51,199 nucleotides of DNA from NCBI GenBank assembly GCA_964449445.1, contig CAYUZT010000010.1, forward strand, positions 1 to 51,199. Direction: 5' to 3'. A program made the position numbers and the translations under genes. Shown piece after piece: positions 8,546 through 17,758 of this stretch. This DNA is from JABFSS01 sp964449445 (lineage in GTDB: Bacteria; Patescibacteriota; Gracilibacteria; Peribacterales; Peribacteraceae). How positions within the stretch are numbered: the stretch's first letter is position 1; each line of letters opens with the position of its first letter. The notes under the pieces are model-generated. The model made no database searches. It worked only from the letters and a program-made list of their open reading frames with translations, and was not told the origin of the DNA.

Positions 8546-10288
8546 ATGGACTCCGTCGCCGAAATCAAGATGCGGCTGCCGATTGAGCAACTCGTTGCTC
8601 AGTATTGTCAGTTAACGAAGAAAGGCCGCAATTTCGTCTGCCTCTGCCCGTTCCATAACGACAGTCACCCGAGTTTTCTTGTCTCTCCCGACAAAGGCAT
8701 CGGGTACTGCTTCGCGTGCCGATCGGGTGGCGACATCTTCAGCTTTTACCAGAAGATCGAGGGCTGCGACTTCGCGCAGGCCATCCGTGAACTCGCGGAG
8801 AAGACGGGCGTGAAGCTGGAACAACGGGCGGCCGCACATGCTCCAAAAAAAGATGAGAAGGATCGCGCGCGGGAATGCGCACAGGCGGCGCTGCGGCTGT
8901 ATCGTGAACAACTGCAAAAGTCTCCCACTGCGCAGGAGTATCTGCGGACGCGCGATGTGACTCCTGAGCAGATTGAGCACTTCCAGATAGGCGTTGCCCC
9001 CGATTCGTTCTCGGCGACGTACGAAGAACTGCTCAAGCAAGGGTTCAGCCGCAAGGAAATCTTGAGCGCCGGTCTCGGCGTCCAGCGGGAGCTGCAGGAA
9101 GAGCGCATCTACGATAGGTTCCGTCACCGCCTGATGTTTCCCATCCACGATGCGCAAGGAAATTTAGTGGGGTTCGGTGGTCGCACGCTCGGTGATGACG
9201 ATGCCAAGTACATCAACTCGTCCGATGGCATTCTGTTCCATAAGAGCTCGATTCTGTACGGCATGCACGATGCGAAAGAGGCGATCCGCGAGAAGGGTAG
9301 GGCACTGCTGGTCGAAGGGTACTTCGATGTACTCGCCTGCCACCGTGTTGGAGCCCTGCATGCCGTTGCTACCTGCGGTACCGCGCTGACGGCCGAACAT
9401 GTGAAGCTCCTCAAGCGGTACGCGGAAACGGTGACGCTGTGCCTGGATAGCGACCGCGCCGGACAGGAGGCCATGGAGCGCGCGTTCCTGCTCCTCAGCG
9501 GCGAAGGCGTCCATGTGGAGGCCGTGCTGCTCCCGGAAAAAGACCCCGCGGATACGCTCAAATCCGATCCCGCGCTCCTCAAGCATCTGCTGGAATCCTC
9601 GGCGTCCCCGTACCTGGATGCCGTTCTCGAGCAGATGAAGGGAGAGAACCTCGCGTCTCCTCTGGAGCGTCGCCAGGCACTGAGAAGGCTCCTCACTCTA
9701 CTCAATGCGCTGCAGTCCTCCGTGGAACGCCGGGATTACCTTGGTAAGATTGCGGGGCTTTTTCAGACGACCGAGGCGGCGCTGGAAGAAGATCTCAAAC
9801 ATGCGTCACAGCAGCAGCCATACCTTGCTGCGGCAAAAGCCGAATCCATCGATTCCCGTGATCTCTTCTCGTCGCTCGAAATCGCGCTCGGTCTCTTCGT
9901 CTGCTACCCGAAGCTGCGCCACCTGCTTCCGGAACTGATCGTGCCCGACCAGGGGATGCCGGCCATCCTCTACGCCGCACTCAAAGATGCCCCGGCGGAT
10001 GCTCCACTGTCGCTCGATTCCCTGCCGCTTCCCGCCGAACACCGTGAGCGCGTCTCCGTGCTCGCACTCTACTGCGAGCAGCATGCCTTTGACGACTGGT
10101 CCGAAAATCTCGCCGTGCGAGAACTCCGCAAACACTGCAAGCGTGCGAATCGCGAAATCCTCCATCGGAAGCAGGAGGAGATCACCCACCGTCTCCTGGA
10201 AGCGCGCAAGAGCGGAAAGGCATCCGAAGAGGTGCAGCTGACCAATCAATATCAGCAGGTATTGAGGTTGATGAAGATGGCATCCTGA
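8546..10288 (+). CDS. dnaG: DNA primase
   Basis: Synthesises RNA primers at the replication fork. The N-terminal CHC2 zinc finger (CPFH...CFAC, about residues 35-62) is followed by the catalytic core and a TOPRIM domain with EGYFDVLACH (~255) and the acidic DSDRAGQEA (~300). The C-terminal helicase-binding region is divergent. The start was chosen at the ATG before DSVAEIKMRLP because homology begins there and TATACT lies just upstream; 47 upstream in-frame codons overlap the end of the patatin gene. Followed by rpoD, the gene order of the classical macromolecular-synthesis operon, but with a 9-mer hairpin and a separate promoter between them. Confidence 0.96.
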   Translation: MDSVAEIKMRLPIEQLVAQYCQLTKKGRNFVCLCPFHNDSHPSFLVSPDKGIGYCFACRSGGDIFSFYQKIEGCDFAQAIRELAEKTGVKLEQRAAAHAPKKDEKDRARECAQAALRLYREQLQKSPTAQEYLRTRDVTPEQIEHFQIGVAPDSFSATYEELLKQGFSRKEILSAGLGVQRELQEERIYDRFRHRLMFPIHDAQGNLVGFGGRTLGDDDAKYINSSDGILFHKSSILYGMHDAKEAIREKGRALLVEGYFDVLACHRVGALHAVATCGTALTAEHVKLLKRYAETVTLCLDSDRAGQEAMERAFLLLSGEGVHVEAVLLPEKDPADTLKSDPALLKHLLESSASPYLDAVLEQMKGENLASPLERRQALRRLLTLLNALQSSVERRDYLGKIAGLFQTTEAALEEDLKHASQQQPYLAAAKAESIDSRDLFSSLEIALGLFVCYPKLRHLLPELIVPDQGMPAILYAALKDAPADAPLSLDSLPLPAEHRERVSVLALYCEQHAFDDWSENLAVRELRKHCKRANREILHRKQEEITHRLLEARKSGKASEEVQLTNQYQQVLRLMKMAS

Positions 10289-10291
10289 AAA

Positions 10292-10369
10292 GGAAACCGA
10301 GGGAACCGACGCAACCAATGCAACCGAAGATCGTCGGTTTCTTTGGTCCCTTCAGTTGCTTCGTTTGCT
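10292..10369. repeat. 9-mer-unit inverted repeat (4x9 / 6-nt loop / 4x9)
   Basis: The left arm 10292-10327 is four 9-mers of the type GGAAACCGA. The loop is 6 nt (10328-10333). The right arm 10334-10369 is four 9-mers: TCGGTTTCT, TTGGTCCCT, TCAGTTGCT and TCGTTTGCT. It begins three bases after the dnaG stop codon. Same geometry and units as 47447-47524, and as the arms around the four-helix-bundle gene (20718-21277). Confidence 0.92.
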
Positions 10370-10420
10370 TTCTTCCTTGCTCTATCCCCCCAAAACCTGA
10401 TTTACTATGCTGCCCTCGTT

Positions 10421-11908
<1,488 letters not shown>

Positions 11909-11948
11909 TCATGCTTCGTGGGCGCGCATTCTGTGCATCTGCCAAGAT

Positions 11949-12040
11949 GTCATCCTGAGGTGCCCGAGTCGTTCGGCTTCGCTCACGACAGGCTTCACGA
12001 GGGCCACGAAGGATGACGGCGCGCCACCTCAGCATGACAA
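11949..12040. repeat. TGTCATCCTGAGG-type inverted repeat
   Basis: The outer arms TGTCATCCTGAGGTG and CACCTCAGCATGACA enclose inner copies (GTCGTTCGGCTTCGCTCACGAC hairpin; GAAGGATGAC). An inverted copy of the same element is at 36805-36874. Its right end forms the last codons and stop of the GIY-YIG gene. Elements of this look are common dispersed repeats in many bacteria. Confidence 0.75.
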
Positions 12041-12349
12041 TGAATTCGCTTTTTTGCGAACACCGCTTCTTTTGGAAAACCACTCGAGCAGCTTTTGATC
12101 TTGCACAATCAATGCTTCTTTTTTATTTCTACTCCATCCTTTAAGTTGTTTTTCCCAGCGAATTGCTTCCCAGACGTCATGGAAAATACCTGAGTAGACC
12201 AATTGCACCGGTCGTCTTTTGAACGTGAACGAAGACTGATTCAGCCCATTTTGATGTTCTGAGAGACGCCTCTGTACGTCATTCGTAATTCCAACATAGT
12301 ACTTTCCATCAGAGCACCGAAGCATGTAGACAAAATAGTCATATTGCAT
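12029..12349 (-). CDS. GIY-YIG family endonuclease-like protein
   Basis: Small stand-alone GIY-YIG domain of the UvrC-N-terminal/YhbQ type. Residues FVYMLRCSDGKYYVGITND carry the VYM...YVG motif, QRRLSEHQNG holds the catalytic Arg, and WEAIRWEKQLKGW the catalytic Glu. Its cellular role is not established for this subfamily. The start is placed at the Met before QYDYFVYML, where family homology begins; an in-frame Met pair lies 45 nt upstream. The C-terminal ~4 residues and stop codon are supplied by the repeat at 11949-12040. Convergent with rpoD. Confidence 0.85.
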   Translation of the reverse strand: MQYDYFVYMLRCSDGKYYVGITNDVQRRLSEHQNGLNQSSFTFKRRPVQLVYSGIFHDVWEAIRWEKQLKGWSRNKKEALIVQDQKLLEWFSKRSGVRKKANSLSC

Positions 12350-12442
12350 ACATTGAGCGTATGAGGAATGTCCAATATTGATGAGAGGCATCACAGAAGA
12401 TTCTTTTGTTGATATCTAGTTTTTCTCTCACCGTAGAGGTTT

Positions 12443-12475
12443 TTGACGTTCCATGACTATGTGGAACGTTATAGT
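12443..12475 (+). promoter_or_regulatory. Perfect palindrome between -35/-10-like boxes
   Basis: CGTTCCA (12447-12453), 8 nt, TGGAACG (12462-12468) is a perfect 7-bp inverted repeat. TTGACG (12443-12448) overlaps its left end and TATAGT (12470-12475) follows. The 21-nt spacing is too long for an ordinary sigma-70 promoter, so this may be an operator next to a weaker promoter. No T-run follows on either strand, which argues against a terminator. Confidence 0.4.
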
Positions 12476-12480
12476 AACCC

Positions 12481-12665
12481 CGCCCCTCCAGAAGAGCAGG
12501 TTTATCGAAACGCCCCCCAGCCCGCGAGTCTGGGCTAGGGGGTTTGCCTGCTCCTGTGTTCCGTAGGAGCGGGGCGACGGCTTGCGTGGATTCGAACCAC
12601 GTTCACTGGGGAAGTCACCGACTGACCAAGCTTCAAAGGTGATGCTCTTCTTTCGGCCAAAAACC
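12481..12665. other. Structured non-coding segment with a T-arm-like hairpin
   Basis: No credible gene lies here. The sequence is rich in nested complementarity: AGAAGAGCA (12490) pairs with TGCTCTTCT (12644); AGCAGG with CCTGCT around a CCCCCCAGCCC/GGGCTAGGGGG stem (12495-12552); and GCTCCT...AGGAGC (12549-12570). On the minus strand CGTGG-TTCGAAT-CCACG is a perfect tRNA T-arm, flanked by GACGGTTT and AAGCCGTC, which could pair as an 8-bp acceptor. I could not fold canonical D and anticodon arms, so it is not called a tRNA. Possible structured RNA on either strand, class unknown. Confidence 0.4.
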
Positions 12666-12693
12666 GTCAAAGTGTCTGTGCTAGGATCTCCCT

Positions 12694-15600
12694 ATGGCTT
12701 CAACGAAGTCAGCGCAGGCGCAGAAAGGTACAGCTGAACGAAAGGCAAAACTTGCCATTTTCGATAGTGAGTACGCAAAGCTCAATCCCGCTCAACAGAA
12801 GGCCGTCGATCTCGTCGAGGGTCCGGTGATGGTGGTTGCGGGTCCGGGGACTGGAAAGACGCAGGTGCTTGGTATGCGAGTCGCAAATATCCTTAAGAAG
12901 ACTCAGATGCGACCGAGTAACATCCTCTGCCTCACGTTCTCCGTGAGTGGAGCAACCGCGATGCGCGAGCGTCTCCGCCTCTTGATCGGTGCCGATGCGT
13001 TCGGCGTGAAAGTCTCGACCATTCATGCGTTTGCCCAATCGATTATCGAAGATAATGCATTCCTGTTTGATGAATGGAGCGCGCGTGAGCAGATATCCGA
13101 TCTCGAGAAAGTTCGACAGATGAATACAATAATAGATCAAATATCCTCTCAATCTGAACTGATAAATCCAAAAGACCCGTATGGAAGAATTCCAGAGATC
13201 CTCTCGCGAATCAGTCAGGTCAAGAGAGAGGGAAAATCGATGGATGACCTTCTGAATACTGCGCGCGAGTATGACGAGGTAATGGCGGGCAAAAGTAAAA
13301 AGGGGACGAAGGTGCACGAAAAAAATCTCCTCGCTGCGCGAAAGTTCAGAGATTTTATCGAGATCTTCCGGCGGTATCAGGACATGCTCGAGGCAACCGG
13401 CCGCTACGACTACGACGACATGATTTTGCATGTGATCCGGGCATTGCAGGAGGAAGACTGGCTGCTCCAAAATCTTCAAGAGCGCTACCAGTACGTGCTC
13501 GTGGATGAATTTCAGGACACGAACGGCGCGCAGTACCGGTTTATCGAACTCCTCACGACATTCAAAGATCTCCCGAACGATCCGAATGTCTTCATCGTCG
13601 GCGATGACGACCAGGCAATCTATCGCTTCCAGGGAGCGAACCTCACAAACATGCTCGCCTTCCATCAGCGCTTCCCGAAGGCACCGGTGATCGCGCTTAC
13701 GGTCAGTTATCGCTCGACTCAATCGATTCTGGATGCCGCACGGGCGCTCATCGAGCGGAATGAAGAACGACTTGTGGGAAAGATTCCAGGACTCCAGAAA
13801 CTCCTGACTGCTGCATCCGGGAAGAGAGGGGATTCACCTCGGTTGCTTCGACCAGCAAGTGATACTGCTGAGCCGTGGCTGATTGCCGATCTGGTTGAAG
13901 AGAGGATTTCGAAGGGGAATCCTCCGGAGCAGATTGCCGTTTTGACCCAGACGAATAACGAACTCTTTCCTCTGTACGACGTCCTGCGATCACGCGGTCT
14001 TCCCGTTCTGCTTCGGGGAAAAGACGATCTTCTCAATCATCCTTTGGTCCTCCAGGCGATCACGATTCTGCGTGGCATAGAACAACCGCGCAGTGACACA
14101 AAGCTCTCCGCGGCTCTTGCCTGCGAATGCCTGAAGACACATGCGGCGGATCTTGGACGACTTCACGGACTCGCCAGAGAAAAGAAAACGCACGTACTCG
14201 ATCTGCTTTTAGAACTCCCAGGTGAGCTCACTCTAGAGAGTCGCGAGGAGCTCATACGGGCTCGTGATGTTCTTCTCGATCTCCATTACAAGGTTCCCTC
14301 ACGCACAGCATTGGAAACGGTGGAACATGTTCTTCGAGATTGCGGCATTATTGCCCTCACCCCCAACCCCTCTCCCGCAAGCTCCTCGCTGCGCTCGGAG
14401 CGCGGGAGAGGGGAGACTGATCCGCGTGACCTTGCTGCTGTTGAAGCATTCTTCTCCTACGTGAAGCAGCAGTGCCTGGATCGTCGCAGCTGCAGTCTCA
14501 AAGATCTCCTCTCGGATATCGATTTCTACAGCGATCCCACCTACAGCCAGGTGCGCCTCACCTACGAACTTCCTCACTTGAGTATTTCCGGTGTCCGCCT
14601 GATGACAGCGCATCAGAGTAAGGGGTTAGAGTTCGATACTGTCATCCTCACAAACTTCCGTGATGGTCATTGGGATAAGAGAACGAGACGCGCGGGCGTA
14701 GCGATTCCTGAAGATTTGCTTTTTGGATGGGAGAAAGAGCAGAAGAGCTTTGAGCAACATCAAGATGAGCGACGTGTCGCATTTGTCGCTATGACAAGGG
14801 CTAAGAACGAATTGATCATGACATGCCCGAAAGAGCTGACGGTGGGTGAAAAATCCCGCAGCATTGCTCCCTCTGGCTTCTATGCGGAGATGGGATCGTT
14901 GCCGGAAGAAGATGGTGTCCTGAACGATCCCGCATCCGCGTCGCTCCTCCTGCGACCAAAAGCGAAGGTACTGGATGGCGCGCTGCGTGGATACATCGAA
15001 GAACGTTTAAAGACTTTTGCTCTCTCGCCAACCGCGCTGAACCGTTTCCTCCGGAACCCGCAGGAATTTCTTCTCGTCGACCTGCTCCAGCAACCCGAGC
15101 ATTTTGATGAATCCTCCGTCCGCAGTCTCGGCTACGGGAGTGCTGTGCACTGGGCACTCAGGCAGTGGGGGACCGCGCGCAAGGAAGGCCGTGACTATAC
15201 GCGGGATGAATTCCTGGAAGCATTCTCGTGGTACCTGAGCGAGCGGACGATTCTCACAGAGAAGCAGAGGATCGATCTCCTTGCTCTGGGAGGGGAGTCC
15301 CTGACGCGATACTTTGAACAACGTCTGAGCGCTCCGCCCCCTTTTCTCCATGCCATTGAGCGCGATTACCGTGCACGTCTTGGTGATATTCCTCTTAAAG
15401 GAAAAATCGATCGCATTGATCTTCCATCAGCAACCTCTGCAACAGCCACGGTTATCGATTATAAAGCCGGGAAGCCGAAAGCGGAATCGGATATTCGTGG
15501 AGGAATGGATGAAGGCAAAATTTCCCGCAGCGAAGAGGGGAGCCACTTCCGTCAGCTCACCTTCTATGCGCTTTTACTTGAGCAAGCTGAACCACTGCTG

Positions 15601-15756
15601 AAACCCGAGAGTTTCGTCCTCGATTACATCGGCGAGCGCGGGGAGAATCCGCTGCAGAGAAGTTTTACGATCAAAAGTGACGAGAAAGAGGATTTGCAGA
15701 AGCTTATACGTGATGTATGGGCAAAGATCCTCCAGCTTGATTTCACAAATATTTGA
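12694..15756 (+). CDS. UvrD/PcrA-type helicase with C-terminal RecB-like nuclease
   Basis: Superfamily 1A helicase fused to a PD-(D/E)XK nuclease, a design used in recombinational repair and DNA end processing (AddA/RecB-like). Q motif LNPAQQKAV, Walker A GPGTGKT (~residue 52), Walker B VLVDEFQDTN (~268), motif III GDDDQAIYRFQGA and motif VI VAMTRAKNEL (~705). The nuclease is near residues 770-1015 with GKIDRID and VIDYKAGK, the D...DYK catalytic core. 1020 aa. The start follows TAGGAT by a few bases (leaderless look). A GC-rich palindrome is inserted in frame around residue 560 (14354-14415). Its stop codon overlaps the -35 box of the next gene. Confidence 0.9.
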   Translation: MASTKSAQAQKGTAERKAKLAIFDSEYAKLNPAQQKAVDLVEGPVMVVAGPGTGKTQVLGMRVANILKKTQMRPSNILCLTFSVSGATAMRERLRLLIGADAFGVKVSTIHAFAQSIIEDNAFLFDEWSAREQISDLEKVRQMNTIIDQISSQSELINPKDPYGRIPEILSRISQVKREGKSMDDLLNTAREYDEVMAGKSKKGTKVHEKNLLAARKFRDFIEIFRRYQDMLEATGRYDYDDMILHVIRALQEEDWLLQNLQERYQYVLVDEFQDTNGAQYRFIELLTTFKDLPNDPNVFIVGDDDQAIYRFQGANLTNMLAFHQRFPKAPVIALTVSYRSTQSILDAARALIERNEERLVGKIPGLQKLLTAASGKRGDSPRLLRPASDTAEPWLIADLVEERISKGNPPEQIAVLTQTNNELFPLYDVLRSRGLPVLLRGKDDLLNHPLVLQAITILRGIEQPRSDTKLSAALACECLKTHAADLGRLHGLAREKKTHVLDLLLELPGELTLESREELIRARDVLLDLHYKVPSRTALETVEHVLRDCGIIALTPNPSPASSSLRSERGRGETDPRDLAAVEAFFSYVKQQCLDRRSCSLKDLLSDIDFYSDPTYSQVRLTYELPHLSISGVRLMTAHQSKGLEFDTVILTNFRDGHWDKRTRRAGVAIPEDLLFGWEKEQKSFEQHQDERRVAFVAMTRAKNELIMTCPKELTVGEKSRSIAPSGFYAEMGSLPEEDGVLNDPASASLLLRPKAKVLDGALRGYIEERLKTFALSPTALNRFLRNPQEFLLVDLLQQPEHFDESSVRSLGYGSAVHWALRQWGTARKEGRDYTRDEFLEAFSWYLSERTILTEKQRIDLLALGGESLTRYFEQRLSAPPPFLHAIERDYRARLGDIPLKGKIDRIDLPSATSATATVIDYKAGKPKAESDIRGGMDEGKISRSEEGSHFRQLTFYALLLEQAEPLLKPESFVLDYIGERGENPLQRSFTIKSDEKEDLQKLIRDVWAKILQLDFTNI
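14354..14415. repeat. CCCTCTCCC-type palindromic repeat inside the helicase gene
   Basis: CCCCAACCCCTCTCCCGC... pairs with ...GCGGGAGAGGGG around GCTCCTCGCTGCGCTCGGAGC. It is read in frame as a Pro/Ser/Arg-rich insert (TPNPSPASSSLRSERGRG). Same family as the elements at 29281-29315 and 6380-6490. Confidence 0.82.
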
Positions 15757-15780
15757 CTAATAACACTCATAAACCACAAT
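15753..15780 (+). promoter_or_regulatory. Promoter overlapping the helicase stop codon
   Basis: -35 TTGACT (15753-15758) contains the TGA stop (15754-15756) of the helicase gene. A 16-nt spacer and -10 CACAAT (15775-15780) follow, then the orphan's ATG at 15787. GAAGG just before the ATG might also serve as a weak Shine-Dalgarno sequence. Confidence 0.6.
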
Positions 15781-15786
15781 GAAGGT

Positions 15787-16341
15787 ATGTCCGAATATTA
15801 TCGCCGACCGGGCGAACCGTCACCTTGTGACGGAGTGGAGAAAGCAGGGAGATTGTATCAAGAAGAGAGGGTAAGAATTGATCTTGTCGCCCCGCAAGTT
15901 CAAAGCTCAGGGGTAAGCTTTCTGCAAATTATGGCAGTGCTCTCCGATGAGGCACCATCAGAGCTTTCAGCACGACTGAATATACCGCTAGAGGCAGCCC
16001 GACTAGCACAGGAACTCAGCAGACGTCTGCCTTTATTACGAAATCTCGTCGCCGCCCATGTTCATTCGTACATCTGGCAACAAAAAATACAAGAAGAATA
16101 CAGCAAGCTGTTCGATGACATATCTCATCTTCCGCGAAAATTGGTGTCTATATTCGAGCGCGGTGCAAATACGGATGATATCTATCAAGGAACAATCAAT
16201 GGGCCGGAATTTCGTGATTATATGACCAAACTCATATGCAATTCACAGAATGGCAAAATCAGAATCGAAATTGTTGAGCTGATGAATAGATTGCGTGAGC
16301 TGCTTCAAAGTACAGCAAGCACACGACATCGGTTGCTATGA
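15787..16341 (+). CDS. Orphan protein, 184 aa
   Basis: Not recognised. Soluble and predicted mostly helical. Residues ~48-75 (FLQIMAVLSDEAPSELSARL) could contain a small helix-turn-helix-like segment, but this is not convincing. It is AT-richer than the helicase upstream and has its own promoter beginning inside the helicase stop codon. Convergent with the S41-like gene, whose stop lies 10 nt away. Confidence 0.6.
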   Translation: MSEYYRRPGEPSPCDGVEKAGRLYQEERVRIDLVAPQVQSSGVSFLQIMAVLSDEAPSELSARLNIPLEAARLAQELSRRLPLLRNLVAAHVHSYIWQQKIQEEYSKLFDDISHLPRKLVSIFERGANTDDIYQGTINGPEFRDYMTKLICNSQNGKIRIEIVELMNRLRELLQSTASTRHRLL

Positions 16342-16351
16342 TGTTTTGAGA

Positions 16352-17029
16352 TCACCTTGCTCCCACTTTTCGTACGTCATCCCAAGGACTGAGTTCTTTG
16401 ATAAAGGAAATCGCGCGCGGGATCACGTCGCTCTCCTCGCCGCCTTCGTCTCCGATCAGGCGAACATCCGGGACCACAAAGAAGACGGCTTCCTTGATGG
16501 GCCGGTACTGTTCCATGCGCACGTGCTGCTTGTAGATTCGCTTGAGCGCATTGCGGCTGGGCGAAAATTCCAGCACACCGCTCCTGCGTATTTTCTGCAG
16601 CGCGTAGAGCACAATATCGGGCTCGTTGACCGTGCGTTGATTGCGAAGTACCACAATGGGAGTGCTGCGCTTGAGCACGGGTGCCTGACGGGTCACCTGA
16701 AGTGTACGAGCAACAGTGGTGATGTATCGCATGTAGGGAGTGTCTTTGGGGAGCAGAGCCTCCAGTAACGCATGCGCGGTCGCTGCCTCACCGCCCTGGT
16801 TATTGCGAAGATCCAGAATCAAGCCACGGGGTTTCAGATCCACAAGCTTTTGGAGCTCAGGACGAACGCGCCTGGCGATCTCCGGTGTAAACGCGTTGAT
16901 GCGCAGGTATGCCACTTTGCTTTCGAGCATCGTTGACCACAGTGCATCCTTCGCTGGTGCACTTGATGCTGCGTGAGAGACAGGAATCAGGAAGATGATG
17001 CTGAGTATTCCGAGGAGAAACCGTCGCAT
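16352..17029 (-). CDS. Secreted S41 (C-terminal-processing) peptidase homologue, probably inactive
   Basis: The N-terminal signal peptide (MRRFLLGILSIIFLIPVSHA) implies export. Residues 40-95 match the S41 core: YLRINAFTPEIARR and ILDLRNNQGGEAATAHALL. In active CtpA/Tsp proteins the next conserved block is NxxSASASE with the nucleophilic Ser. The equivalent here is VVLRNQRTVNEPDIVLYAL, with no Ser, and no clear catalytic Lys follows. The PDZ domain is also missing (225 aa against >350). It may be a pseudo-enzyme or binding protein. It lies 21 nt downstream of rdgB and is probably co-transcribed. Confidence 0.75.
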   Translation of the reverse strand: MRRFLLGILSIIFLIPVSHAASSAPAKDALWSTMLESKVAYLRINAFTPEIARRVRPELQKLVDLKPRGLILDLRNNQGGEAATAHALLEALLPKDTPYMRYITTVARTLQVTRQAPVLKRSTPIVVLRNQRTVNEPDIVLYALQKIRRSGVLEFSPSRNALKRIYKQHVRMEQYRPIKEAVFFVVPDVRLIGDEGGEESDVIPRAISFIKELSPWDDVRKVGAR

Positions 17030-17050
17030 GCAGAAATGCTAGCACGCTTT

Positions 17051-17644
17051 TCATTTCTGCTTCTCCAAGAAGTCTCGAAACTGCTGCAGTGCGCGGCCAC
17101 GGTGGCTCGTTCTATTTTTTTGTTCAAGAGAAAGCGCTGAGAATACATACTTTTCGCCATCTGGTCGAAAGCAAGCGGATATGGGAAGGCCGGGCAGATA
17201 GTCGGCTTCGAGTGTGTTTGTAATCACGCCTTCACACGTCCCTTCAAAGATGTGCAGCCGTCTCTCCGTATCGATGTGAGCAATGGTACAGACAAAGCGG
17301 GCGCGTTTATTTTTCTCCTCGCGCATTCGTTTCAAAAAGTAGTCGATCCATTCTGCATCCGATGCTCTCGGACCCGCTCCCCAGCGTCGCGTATGAATGC
17401 CAAGCTCGCTCTCTAGAGCTTCCACGTGTATTCCCGAATCATCGGCGACGGTCGGGTGTCCGGTCTCGTTGAAGTAATGATGCGCCTTGATCGCGGCGTT
17501 CTCGCTGTAGGTTTTGCCTGTTTCCTCAGGTTGCCCAAGCACTTTGATATCACTCAGATCGAGTAGCTCAAGATCAAGCCCATCCAGTGCCTCGCGCATT
17601 TCGTGCGCTTTGCCTTTGTTGGAGGTTGCGAGGAGGAGTTTCAT
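17051..17644 (-). CDS. rdgB: XTP/dITP pyrophosphatase (RdgB/HAM1)
   Basis: Hydrolyses deaminated purine nucleotides (dITP, XTP), keeping them out of DNA and RNA. Family motifs: TSNKGK near residue 8, ADDSGI at ~67, FEGTCEG near 130, and SHRGRA near the C-terminus. 197 aa, normal length. The start was set at the ATG before KLLLATSNKGK, where homology begins; 24 upstream in-frame codons cross a dispersed repeat and are discarded. Followed closely by the S41-like gene. Confidence 0.93.
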   Translation of the reverse strand: MKLLLATSNKGKAHEMREALDGLDLELLDLSDIKVLGQPEETGKTYSENAAIKAHHYFNETGHPTVADDSGIHVEALESELGIHTRRWGAGPRASDAEWIDYFLKRMREEKNKRARFVCTIAHIDTERRLHIFEGTCEGVITNTLEADYLPGLPISACFRPDGEKYVFSALSLEQKNRTSHRGRALQQFRDFLEKQK

Positions 17645-17661
17645 AAAAATTGCTAACGTAA

Positions 17662-17713
17662 TGTCATTCCGAGTAGCCGGTTGCGGAGCGACCGGCGTAA
17701 CGAGGAACGTAAC
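17662..17713. repeat. TGTCATTCCGAG-type dispersed repeat
   Basis: TGTCATTCCGAGTAGCCGG ... CCGGCGTAACGAGGAACGTAA: two short inverted segments (GCCGGTTGCGGAGCGACCGGC) in the gap before rdgB. Same general class as 49792-49857. Confidence 0.6.
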
Positions 17714-17758
17714 CATTGTAGTCTGTGATATCGCTCTGATGCGAATTAGTGTTGATTC

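Noticed and set aside
12570..12665. Minus-strand tRNA (possibly tRNA-Ser or tRNA-Sec) suggested by a T-arm and an 8-bp acceptor-like pair
   Set aside because: No D-arm or anticodon stem of normal geometry could be formed around the possible TGA/GAA/TCA-type loops; kept only as a structured segment.
12481..12665. tmRNA, RNase P RNA or SRP RNA
   Set aside because: The conserved blocks I know for these (tmRNA GGATTCGAC and tag frame, RNase P GAGGAAAGUCC, SRP GGAAGGAAGCAGC) are absent.
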